A stretch of DNA of 64,000 nt from Leishmania martiniquensis (taxonomy: Eukaryota > Euglenozoa > Kinetoplastea > Trypanosomatida > Trypanosomatidae). The translations under genes and the position numbers were made by a program. The stretch spans positions 785,001 to 849,000 of the forward strand of contig NC_090166.1 of assembly GCF_017916325.1 (NCBI RefSeq). Reading direction: 5' to 3'. Positions within the stretch are counted from its first letter, which is position 1, and each line of letters starts with the position of its first letter. Below the pieces are notes generated by a model. That model was not told where the DNA came from. It did not search any database and saw only the letters and a list, made by a program, of their open reading frames with translations. This document shows, piece by piece, positions 31,547 through 41,467 of this stretch.

Positions 31547-34399
31547 TCATTGGCGAAAGGCCGTCATGGGCGGGTACTGTTGATAGGATTGCGGTGGTGA
31601 GGGCGCGGTGGCGGTGGCGGTAGGTGGGGCGGATTGCAAGATGCAAAGCTGCCCATTAAACATTACGTAGTTTGGGTACGGCTGTGGTGCGGCGGCAGCG
31701 ACCGGCTGGGCGTAGGGCACCTGCCGCGCTGGCGCGGCCCCGCCACCCATTGCGTTCTCCAACAGGATGAGTTGGCCCTGTGCATTCATCATGTATGGCC
31801 CGAGTGGCTGGGATGGCGCTGTAGTGGCTTGGCTGTTGCCGGCACCCAGCACGTCCCACAGAGCGTGCTGCGGCGGGGACGACGACGACGACAGCGCTAT
31901 CCCAGAACTGTACAATCCCTGAGAAGGAAAGGTGGGCAGATGTCGTTGCTGTGCCGGGAGCATCGGACTCTGGCCCTGAACGGGAGGCACGAAGGGGTAC
32001 ATCATGGGCACGCCTGCCGCTTCCGTGGTGTATTTAGTGTGCAGAGGATTCTTGAGATGCGCTTCGCCAGTGCTGCCTGCAAACGGCACTGAAGCGCCTT
32101 GGCCTGTCGAGAGCGTACTAGCATCGTATGCAGGAGGCGGTGGCAGTGCGGTGCCAGCGGCGATAGATGCGAGATATGCCTGTTGAACGTCAGGACTCGC
32201 GGATGCAAGGGCAGGGGGCAGGAACGCGGCTTGCTGCGGGTGCTGCGGCAGCGAGGGCGGCTGGGCAAGAAAGTTCTGCCTCTGCCCCGGGGGCAAGCCT
32301 GTTGGCAGTGTACCGGCCGGTGCCTTGCCGGTGTTCGTGGCACGCGCCGGCGGCGAAGGCGAGGTGGCCTCACTCTTCCCGCGCGCGGCGTTGCTCCCTA
32401 CGCCGTTGCTCACATCCTTCGCAGCCCCAGCGCCGCCGCGGTGAGCCTTACCCTGATCGGCATTGCCACCACCCCCACCGCCGTTTTTGCGGTTCAGTTG
32501 TCGGTTCACGTTAGCGAACTTGGGCACGGTGCCGTAGTAGAAGTCCTCGTGGCCCCGACGGAAATGCCACACGTAGAAAGAGCCGTCGTGGACAAGGCAC
32601 TTGTTGGCATCGTCGTAGACCCACCCCGGGTCCTGCTCCGTCGCCTCACGTGCCAGTTTGCACTCATCACGCACGAGAGAGAGAAGGACGTTCTCGATGA
32701 AGATGCTGTCGTCGACGCGCCAGCTGCCCTTCTTCGCCTCAAAGGAGGCGGTGTTTCCATCGACGCCGGTCAGCCCCATAGAGGACGTTGCCACGGTGGA
32801 CCCGTTGATATCATCGCAGGTCCCCTTCACAGTATCGCCAGTGAGGATCGCTGAGTCATGGCGCGATGGCGCCTCAGACGAAGACAACGATAATGACGAA
32901 ATGTTCGCCGAGCAAAACCTCAACGCGTCCAGATTTTCCGTATCATAGTAGATGTCGTCATCATCGCCGGCATCGTGCGTCACGGCAGCGCTGGGAGATG
33001 GGTTGGCACCCCCGCTGCGGATGCTCATAGGAACGTAGAAGGAGAGGATGTCGCCTCGACGCACCTGAATGGTCGCCACCACCGCCGATGTCGTATCGCC
33101 AGCCGCCTCGGCGGCTTCGCTGAGGTCCGCCTCGTGTAAGAGCGATGGTGTGTGGGTCGGCCCATCGCTGGCCTCCACCGAGGTGCGATCCACCACGGTC
33201 ACGGTGCCGTCCACACAGACCACATACACCTCGTTGGCTGCATGACTCCAGTTCGAGATGCTCGTCACGGTGCGGGTGATGTACCCTTTCACTACGTAGG
33301 TGATCTTGGGAGCCGTGTTGGACCCATCCCTCAGCGCACCCTCCAACGCTGCCGCCTTTATGGCCATCACTGCCTGATTGTTGGACGTCTCGGCGTAGAT
33401 ACTGCCGATGTGAGTCTCGGCGCAGCTCATCAGAGATTTCACCGTCAGCCCCGCACAGTCCTTTGCAGCGCCGCCCGTCAGGAGGTGCTGTTGATGCGAC
33501 TGCTGCTTCATGGCACGCTGCTCTACCTTTGCGTGCAGGAAGGAGAGGTAATAGCAAGCGAAGGCGGGCATCATCCTGGCCACATACTCGCGACTCACAG
33601 CGCCGTGGATGCAGTGGTCGTCAATGAAAAACTTTGAATTTTTCGGCGCCTCCAGAACGCACGCCATGCGATCCCGCATCTCCCGCAGGAAGCACAGGAA
33701 AGGAATGTTCGTCTTGAAGCATGTGAAGCTCGTTCCCAGCGCGGGCACATTCGGGAGGCCGATGATATCGCAGCACTGGTGGTAGTAGATGTAGGCGGCG
33801 AGCAGGACGACACGCGACATGTTGTGGTCTCCAGCGGACTTCATAATCAGAGTGCGGATTTTCAGCACATCAGTGGGTCGAAAAGGGATGAGCTCGTCAT
33901 CTGGTCCATTCACAAGGGTGCAGGCATCGCCGATGGCGCCGATGACCTTCACAAACGCAGACGCGCCGCCGCGGCTTGGCGACGGAAGCTGCACACTGCC
34001 TTCCGGCACGCAGCTTGTGCCTTCGTAGAGGAACACGACGGCGCACAGCACGGGGCGGATGCGGTGGAAATCTCCGACCTCGTAGACTTCGCGGATGGCG
34101 GCGTTGGTTGGAAACATGCCATATTCTGTGTGCCGAAGCAGAAGGCGGTGCAGGTCCTCACGTGAGTTTTCGATGGGCGGAATGCGACTGAGGTCGCCGC
34201 TTTTGCCGTCAAAGCTGGACCGCATGTAGTAGCGCACCGATGGGTCGGTATAGGCTTCGTACAACTGTCTGAACAGCGGGCAGTCAGGGGTAGGAAAGTA
34301 CTGCTTCACGATGGGGATCAGCGCTACCTGCCGCGCACCACCTTGCGGGACAAGGAAGGGGGCGTCAAGCACGATCTCTGCACTCGGCGCGGCACCCAT
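31547..34399 (-). CDS. Paralogue 3 of the putative N-myristoylated family (MGAAPS; short tail, no WDWRT)
   Basis: A 950-aa protein from the ATG at 34399 (MGAAPSAE; Gly2 and Ser6 fit N-myristoylation). A strong acceptor (nine T then AG, minus sense, AG at 34462-34461) lies 61 nt upstream. This is the most compact member and best shows the core: LIPIVKQYFPTPDCPLF followed by DPSVRYY (~25-60); SREDL and PVLCAVVFLY (~95-135); MKSAGDHN near 186-193; NIPFLCFLREM near 231-241; DPGWV near 593; FYVWHFRRG...YYGTVPKFANVNRQ at ~607-632; and then a basic patch. A Ser/Asp-rich linker separates the two halves. The tail is Gln/Pro/Ala/Tyr-rich (prion-like in composition) and ends AFRQ. It lacks the C-terminal WDWRT of the other two copies. 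Function is unknown. Confidence 0.9.
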   Translation of the reverse strand: MGAAPSAEIVLDAPFLVPQGGARQVALIPIVKQYFPTPDCPLFRQLYEAYTDPSVRYYMRSSFDGKSGDLSRIPPIENSREDLHRLLLRHTEYGMFPTNAAIREVYEVGDFHRIRPVLCAVVFLYEGTSCVPEGSVQLPSPSRGGASAFVKVIGAIGDACTLVNGPDDELIPFRPTDVLKIRTLIMKSAGDHNMSRVVLLAAYIYYHQCCDIIGLPNVPALGTSFTCFKTNIPFLCFLREMRDRMACVLEAPKNSKFFIDDHCIHGAVSREYVARMMPAFACYYLSFLHAKVEQRAMKQQSHQQHLLTGGAAKDCAGLTVKSLMSCAETHIGSIYAETSNNQAVMAIKAAALEGALRDGSNTAPKITYVVKGYITRTVTSISNWSHAANEVYVVCVDGTVTVVDRTSVEASDGPTHTPSLLHEADLSEAAEAAGDTTSAVVATIQVRRGDILSFYVPMSIRSGGANPSPSAAVTHDAGDDDDIYYDTENLDALRFCSANISSLSLSSSEAPSRHDSAILTGDTVKGTCDDINGSTVATSSMGLTGVDGNTASFEAKKGSWRVDDSIFIENVLLSLVRDECKLAREATEQDPGWVYDDANKCLVHDGSFYVWHFRRGHEDFYYGTVPKFANVNRQLNRKNGGGGGGNADQGKAHRGGAGAAKDVSNGVGSNAARGKSEATSPSPPARATNTGKAPAGTLPTGLPPGQRQNFLAQPPSLPQHPQQAAFLPPALASASPDVQQAYLASIAAGTALPPPPAYDASTLSTGQGASVPFAGSTGEAHLKNPLHTKYTTEAAGVPMMYPFVPPVQGQSPMLPAQQRHLPTFPSQGLYSSGIALSSSSSPPQHALWDVLGAGNSQATTAPSQPLGPYMMNAQGQLILLENAMGGGAAPARQVPYAQPVAAAAPQPYPNYVMFNGQLCILQSAPPTATATAPSPPQSYQQYPPMTAFRQ

Positions 34400-34460
34400 T
34401 TTTGCTTGCTGCGCTTCTGAATGTTCCTCGTTGAAGTACGAGCAGCGCTCTCAACAAATC

Positions 34461-34471
34461 CTAAAAAAAAA
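34461..34471 (-). promoter_or_regulatory. Predicted trans-splice acceptor of paralogue 3
   Basis: In minus sense nine T residues run directly into AG at 34462-34461. A further C/T tract (complement of about 34507-34530) lies upstream. The resulting 5' UTR is 61 nt. Confidence 0.6.
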
Positions 34472-35926
34472 TGACGGCGAACTGAACTCAGAAGAGCACA
34501 CGCACAGAGAGAGAGGGGGGAGAGAAGAAAACGGCAGGGGTCGAAGAGGGAAAAAAAGGGGGGCGCGAAGCGCTTTCAGTATAGAAAGAAGCAGAGAGGA
34601 GAGAGACTTCGTTTTCGTTGCTTCCAAGAGTGGCGCTCACAGAGTGCCAAAAGCAATGGAAACGTTACAGGCGCTCCAAACCCGCAAAAAAAAGGGGGAA
34701 AGGAGAAAGGAAAAGAAAAAAAAAGAGCAGCAGCAATCACAGCTGATCGGCGAAAGTGAAGAGAAGAGAGCGGAGGAGGGGGGACCGACAAAAAAAAAGA
34801 GCAAGAGGAAGCGAGAGCGAGGGGCACGCCGATCGAATGGTGAGAAGGCTTTTCAAGGATGCACAGACAAAATAAGGAGAACAAAGAAAGAACACTGGTA
34901 AACAGAACGACGAGCGGGCTGGCCCTTTCCTTTTTTGTTGTTCGCCTCTTGCGGGCGTGATCACTTCGAAGTTACGCCGCCTTCAATAGAGAGAGAGAAG
35001 TGCAGATTCCCTCGGCTCTGACTCTTCTCGCTATCTGTTTTCTTTTTTGGTCGCTTTCACAGGCTTATATTTTTTTTGTTTGCTTCGCTGACACCCGCTC
35101 GACCCCCGTCCGTTTGGAAGCGTCGCGGCGAGTCAGCAGAGTACAGCACAACGCGGACAGAAAACGCGCGAGATGTCGGGCACGCAAAGAGCGGAGGGGG
35201 GAGGAAGCGGAGGGGGAGGGGAGAGAGAGAGTCTCCCCTGGCGTGATGAAGTCGTAACGAGGAATAGAAGAAACAGGTAAGAAGAGAGGGGGGAGGGGGG
35301 AGTCGTTGCTTCTTTTTTATTCCTTTGTATCGCTGCTGCTTTCACCACGAAGAGGGGGAAGAGTTGGTAATGAAGCTGCGATGAGAAAGGGATATCGAGA
35401 TGAGTAGACCATCAACGGTGAGAACAAAAGCGGGGACGGAACACACACACACGCGCGCGCACTTACAGTGGAGAGCAGAAATGAGTCGCGAAGAAAAAAA
35501 AAGAGCGCGAGAGAGAGAACAGGCTTGGAACAGGGCGCCCTCGTGGGGCAGGAGGAGCAAAGGAGGCGGCGCAACCTTTTTTCCACACGCTTATGCTCTC
35601 CTACTCGCTTGAAGCTCTCTAAAGTACAAGAAAAGAGTGTGGACTGAGAGAGACGCACAGGAACAGAGCGGAGTCGGGGCTACGCGGAGAGAGAGGGAGA
35701 GTAGAGCTGTATGTGCTGCTGCGTTCGGGTGTGCTTGTGAATGAAACAGCGATACAGGGCCTTGCGCCTTCGACCACCTGTCGGATAGTGCCCCTTCCGT
35801 CCCCTGTTGGCCTTTTCTTCTTTTTCTTTCGCGCTTGGTCCTGACTGTAAGCGTTTACGTTCAGATTTTGCTTTGTCAGGGGTGGAAGAGAGGTGGCGTG
35901 AGGAAACTCCCTCAGCTTTCTTTTTC

Positions 35927-35972
35927 CTGTCTGTCTGTGTCTGTGTCTGTGTCTGTGTGTGTGTGTGTGTGT
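35927..35972. repeat. (TG)n/(CTG)n microsatellite
   Basis: A run of CTGTCTGTGTCTGTG units that ends as pure TG, inside the pyrimidine-rich plus-strand island. Confidence 0.9.
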
Positions 35973-36398
35973 ATACGCAATGGTTTGGTGGGTTCACCGC
36001 TCCTCCCGGGACTGACCTCTCTGCTGTAAAGATCGCCTCCTCTTTTTTTTGTTTTCGTTTGCTCGCGCCAGGGCACGCCGGTGCAGATTTGGATGCACTT
36101 CGACGTTTCGTTACTGTTTTTGTTGTGGTTGTTGTTTTGCGGGCGTGCGACTCTGCACACCTTTTTGTGTGTGAGAGAGAGAGAGCAACGAAACAATTTC
36201 AAAAAAAAAAAAGACGAAAAGCGCAGTCCCTCCTTCGGTGCGAAGCTCAAGAGCGAAGCACGAGAGAGCGGAAGTGGTGCGTCGGTGCCACACGGGGGGT
36301 GGGGGGGGGGTGGAAGGGGGTCAGCCCGTATGTATACGTGATGGGTGTGCGACTGAGAAAGACCAAACCAAAGCGGCAACCAAGCATACAGGCATACA

Positions 36399-36412
36399 AT
36401 AATAATAATAGA
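36399..36412. repeat. (AAT)n microsatellite
   Basis: A short tract of ATA/AAT triplets in otherwise G/A-rich DNA. Confidence 0.8.
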
Positions 36413-38517
36413 GGGAAAAAAGAGAGGGAGAAGCGGGGAGGCTAATAGACGGTTCTTTCTGGAGGGAGGGCCTTATGGCTGATGAAAATGTGCTGGCAGA
36501 GGAAAAGAGGGGGAAGCGAGCGGACGCGAGAGAGAGGGGGAGGGAGAAAAACGGACACAGCGTCCTCTCCGTGCACACTGATCGTAGCGGGTCAAACCTG
36601 TGAAGAAGGAGAAGAAGAGGGGCAACACGCTGCCGGGGGAAGGGGGGAGGCAAGAAAAAAAAAATAAGAAGCGCCGGCGCCGATCTTCGGCGCGCACTCC
36701 TCCCTCACCTGCCCTGTCTTTCGCTGTTAAGCGAGATCAATCCCTACCCTTTCCACGCGCGAACTCTCCCGCTCTCGCTGGCGCGCCAGTTGCCTGTGAT
36801 ACTGCGCGACTCCCCTTTCCTTGCCTCGTCCTCTCCAGATGACCTAACGCGAAAAAAAAGCTCAAAAAATTGAAGAAATATACAGAGAAGCAAATAAGAA
36901 AAAAATGGGGAAGAGGCACACAACCACAGCAGCAGTGATTAGAGAAGAGATGAAAGAAACGGAAGCGAAGGCGAAGGGGGAAAACAGAGCCCAAGGCCGG
37001 GGGCGAGGAGAAGGAGAGCAAAGAAAAGAGAAAAAGAAAAGATATGCGGCAATGCACAGTCAGAGAAAAATACAGAGAGAAAGAGGAAGGGAGAGACAGA
37101 CGCGCGCGCAGGCGCACACCCCTCCCCACCCACCTAACAACCGTCAGCGAGAGAGAAAGAGAAAACAGAGGAGGTGGAAGAGGGGAGGGGAGCAGAGAAA
37201 ACGGAGGAGTAATGAAACGATCGGAGAAGAGAGCAGTCGAAGAAAAAAATGAAAACACAGAAAATGCAGAGAGAAGACACACGCAAAGAGAAAAGGTAAG
37301 CTGAAAACGATCGAACTGACCAACGAAGAAGAGAAGGAAGAAATTCAAAAAGAAGTCAGAGCGCGCACACACACACAAAATAAACGGCGAATCAGAAACC
37401 GCAAAGGTCAAAGAAGAGGTAAAAAAAAAAGATGCACAAAAAGGGGGCTTAGGCAGAGAGAAGGCGTAGTGCAATCCTCGCTGATGGATAGACTATGAAC
37501 GTCAAGAGTGACTACAGAGGAGAGTCTGCCTGCGTGTGCGTGTGTGTGTGAGAGGGGGAGAGAGACGACAAGGAGAGGCGGAAGATTGGTAGATTAGGGG
37601 CGGGGAATAGAAGATGGAAGATGGAAGCGAGAGAGAAAGAGCTTGATTGATTTTTTTGTTTGCTTGAGGAGAGCTTTTATCAGCTTTCTTCTTCTGTGTT
37701 CGTAGAGGAAAAGACGGCAGGCATCACTCTGTGAGGTGTGCGTGGGTGTCGTGATGCAGTGTTACGTTGGCGTGGGTCGTGCATGAGGGCGATACGACGA
37801 AAGAAGCGGGAGGGACGGTAGGGAGATGTGCAGGGAGGGAGGGGAAGAGAAGCCATCGCTCTCCTGTTCGCTTCCGTCGGATCTGCAGGCATCATCCGAT
37901 TTTCAGAGCGACGCGCCGTAGAGTGCGTGAGGAAATGACGCAATCGGCATCTCTATACTGAAGCAGTGTGGCTGCGTAGTTCGACGGTGCGGGTGTCCGT
38001 CAGCTTCGCGCTCTCCCGAAATTGCGTTCACCGACGCCCCGAGAGGCTTCGCTGAAAGGGTCCGATCGCCGGCCACATATCGCGTCCTCCCCTTGAGAAC
38101 CGTCGCCACTTCTTTTTCCCCGCTCTCAGTGCTTCCTATGCATTGCGCTCTTTAGGTGCATTTTTGTGTGTGTGTATGTTGTTTGGTTTCGTCCTTCGCC
38201 CGATGGCGCATCACAAGAGAGATAAGCGGGAGTGGGGGGCACTCAAGACGAAAAGAGAAAAAAGAGGCCGAACTGATACCGAATCTCCGAGAGCACCTCC
38301 AAGTGAGCGCCAGACGGCAACCGAATACAAAACGAACCAGAAGAAAAAAAGAAACGAGACAGATACAAAAGACTGCGGCTGCAGCGACCGGCACGCACCA
38401 GACCACACGCGCGAGAAACGAGAAAGGGCTCCACCGACAAAAAAAAACCAGCGTGGTGAGAGGAAGGGAGGGAGGAGTGAAGACAAGCAGAAGAGCGAGG
38501 GGAGAGGGCACAACACG

Positions 38518-38543
38518 CTATATATTTATATATATTTATTTAT
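38518..38543. repeat. AT-rich tract
   Basis: A run of about 25 bp of A/T (TATATATTTATATATATTT-like), similar to several others in the intergenic regions, for example near 40524-40542, 51239-51254, 51769-51782, 54696-54719 and 56166-56181. Confidence 0.8.
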
Positions 38544-41467
38544 GTGGGTGTGTAATGGAGCATAAGGTAAGATGTATGATCGTTTTTTTTGAGGTGGGGG
38601 GTTTATGTTTTCTCTTTCTTTTTGTGTGTGTGTGTGTTCGCCTGTCCGCTTTTATCACGGCGTATGTTGAAGAGAGAGGGTAAGAGAAAGAGAGGGGAGG
38701 GGGGGCCTGAAGAGAGAGAGACAGACGCACGTGGAGGCAGACACGGACCATGGGGCGATGGAGAGGCGACGATGGCGCTTTTTCTCTCTCCCTCACTCTC
38801 CCTGAGGAAGCGCCTTGAGAGAGAGGGAGAGAGTAAGCGAGTGAAGGGAGGGGAGAGGGGAGGAGGGAAAAGGCTCCAAGTGCCAACGACGACAACACAC
38901 CAGAGAAACGATGCAGGCACCTCCGGGGGCGACAGCAAGAAGAGGCACACACAAAGAGAGAGAGACAGAACAAAGGAAAGGGCACCCAACCGCAAGCGTG
39001 CGCAGCCGACTATACGCGAGAGAAGAGGGCGTCCCTATCCTTCCCTGTTCGTTGTGTGGGGAGGGGGCGGTGTATGGGGGGAGGGAGGTTCCATGCTCGC
39101 GGGGAATATAGAGCAGCTCTCACATGCCTCCATCCATCCACCCACCACCACCGTTCTCTCTCTTCCCCCCTCACGATTCACGTATTGGCTCACGTAGAGA
39201 GGTGTGCGCGTGCTCTTGCCGCTGCTGCAGCTGCAGCATACAGAAGGCATGTATGGGATACATGAAAACGGGATGGCGCCTGCGCGAGAAAAAAAAGCCG
39301 AGCATTCGATTTGCACAGCGCGATGGCGCAGACATGGAGGCGCAAGCCCCTCCTCCCAATCGAGCCATTCACCTTCCATATGGCCCACGCCTGCTTTTCT
39401 TTTTCGACCATGCCTTTCATTGGGCGGCTGTCTTACTTGTCAGGCCTCACGCATGTACGATGGTGCGGATACGGCAGTAGGACACCAGGGGCAGCCAGAG
39501 GAAGGCGGGGTGCGTGTGAGTGTGAGATGGAGAAATAGAATGAGGAATGAAGGTGAACGAGGCTGGGCAGGAGACTCGATCGCTGGTGCGGCCCCGCAGC
39601 TCGGCAAAGGCGGCAACAGGGAGGGGGAGAGAGGGCAGGCCTCACCGCGTCACAGCAGACGCACGTGCACACACGCACAAGTGCATTCGAAAACTGTCTG
39701 CGGCGAGGGAATTGTACACGTACAGCCCCCGGAAAAGGACAGGAAAAACGCACAGAAAGAAAGAACAGGAAAAGGGCAGCGAAGAGGACCAAATGTGTGA
39801 GAGGAGGAGGAGGGCGATCGCAGCCGATACGCCAATAAGGACGCGCGGAGTCAGGCGAGAGACGGGGGGATACCGACTGGGAAATGCGAAAGGAAACACG
39901 AAGAAAAAAGGGCCGGAAGAGAGAGTACCAGACGCACACCGAGAGGACCGGAGGGGCGAGCGGGACACGCACGAGAAAAGGACGAAAACAGATTAACACC
40001 GGCGGCATATGTCAACAACAACGCCGGTAGCGGTGGGGGGGGCAACGGCACCAATTGTACAGAACGGGAGAGCGAAAGCTGAGACAGCAAAAGGAAAGAG
40101 CGCACGAGCGAGCGCCTCACACGCGCACGCAGCAGCCGTCGGCGGCACAGGAAGTGGACGCGCGAAGCGGCACCAAAGACATCAACGCGAGGCGTACACT
40201 CACACATACACATACGCAGACACACAAAACACGAAAAAGAGGGAGAGAGACAAGCACAGGCAGACGAGTCAACGTGAACGCTGTTGAAGTAACCCCAAAG
40301 AGAGTTAGAGAGAGAGACGTGCGCATGTACCTGGGCGACAGAGACACTCCGATAAGCGAAAGAGAGAAGAGCAAGCCCACAGACACACGAGCACACACAC
40401 ACACACGTACACGTACAGAGGACGAGAGAGGAGGGCGAGAGGGCGATCAACTAATACAAAAAGCGATGTGTGTGTGGGGGGGGATCTGCGCTGTATCTTT
40501 ACTAGTTCGCCCCCTCTTCGTGCACATATATATATATTTATAAAGAGAGAGGTTGACGGGATGGAGGTGGAGAAGCCGCGCACATGGACGGAGAAGAAGC
40601 AATGTGGAGACGTGCACCAAACACGCACACGAGAAGCGAAGCGATACGGCACCTTCGCATGGGCAGGTGAGGAAGATGGAGGGAGAGAGCGAGAGAGTGG
40701 CGAGGCACATGCGCACGTATGTCTGCCTTGAACATGAAGAGGGGCAAGACAGTACGTTTAGCGCCATGTACATGCGAGCGCCTAACACAAAGCGCCACCA
40801 GCGCTCGACCGTCTCTCTCTCTCCCCTTCTGCCGCCCTGTGCGCATGCACGCCTGCCACGCCTTCACCAACAGGAAACAACGGTATGCGTGCCGAGAGAG
40901 GGGGAGAGTAAGAAAGAACCGGCGAAAAACAAAAGAGACGAAGATGTACATTGCTGATGCGTACACAGCTCAAAAAGGTGGATGGGGTGAAAAACAAAGT
41001 GAAGCAGGACGATGAGCACCACATGTGGGGGGGGGGGGCGAGATGTGTAAAGGGGTTTCTGAGAACACGTATATGCTTTCAGTATCGGAAGGGCACGCCC
41101 CCATGTGCGGGCCTCGTTCGCGCGCTTCCCACCATTGCTGCGGATCCTCGAAGCGTCGTGTGGTGTCAGAGGAGGGAGAAGGGAAGAAAAGGAAGTGGCA
41201 AAGGGGGGACTGCGACCCTTTTCGTTTGGATGTGCAGCCTCTGCACCGACCTTGCCGTAAACCCCACCACACACACACACAACAATTCGTCCGTGATGAA
41301 CCGCTTCACTACCTAGCAGAGAGACGCAGGCTGGCGTGTAAGGGCGACCCCCTTTGACGCCTCTGCTGACTTCACAGAAGCGGCGTTAGAGGGAAGAGAG
41401 AAAACGGTGCCGGTGCGCACTCACCACTGCCCGCGCTTCATTTGCCGTCCGATGCTACTGCCACTGG

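Larger units (their letters stand above)
34400..41467. other. 7.1-kb intergenic region between the kinase gene and paralogue 3
   Basis: It is purine-rich on the plus strand through 34.45-34.9, 36.4-37.6 and 38.2-39.0 kb, with a T/pyrimidine-rich plus-strand island at about 35.75-36.15 kb that carries a TG-type microsatellite. The longest frames (36737-37474 minus, 245 codons, Phe/Ser/Leu-rich; 35807-36445 plus, 212 codons, with a Cys-Val run from the TG repeat) are explained by base bias. No gene is supported. Confidence 0.55.

Noticed and set aside
36737..37474. 245-codon minus frame rich in Phe/Ser/Leu that looks like a membrane protein
   Set aside because: It is the translation of long C/T tracts (TTCTTTTTC-type); the hydrophobicity comes from base bias, and neighbouring frames look the same.
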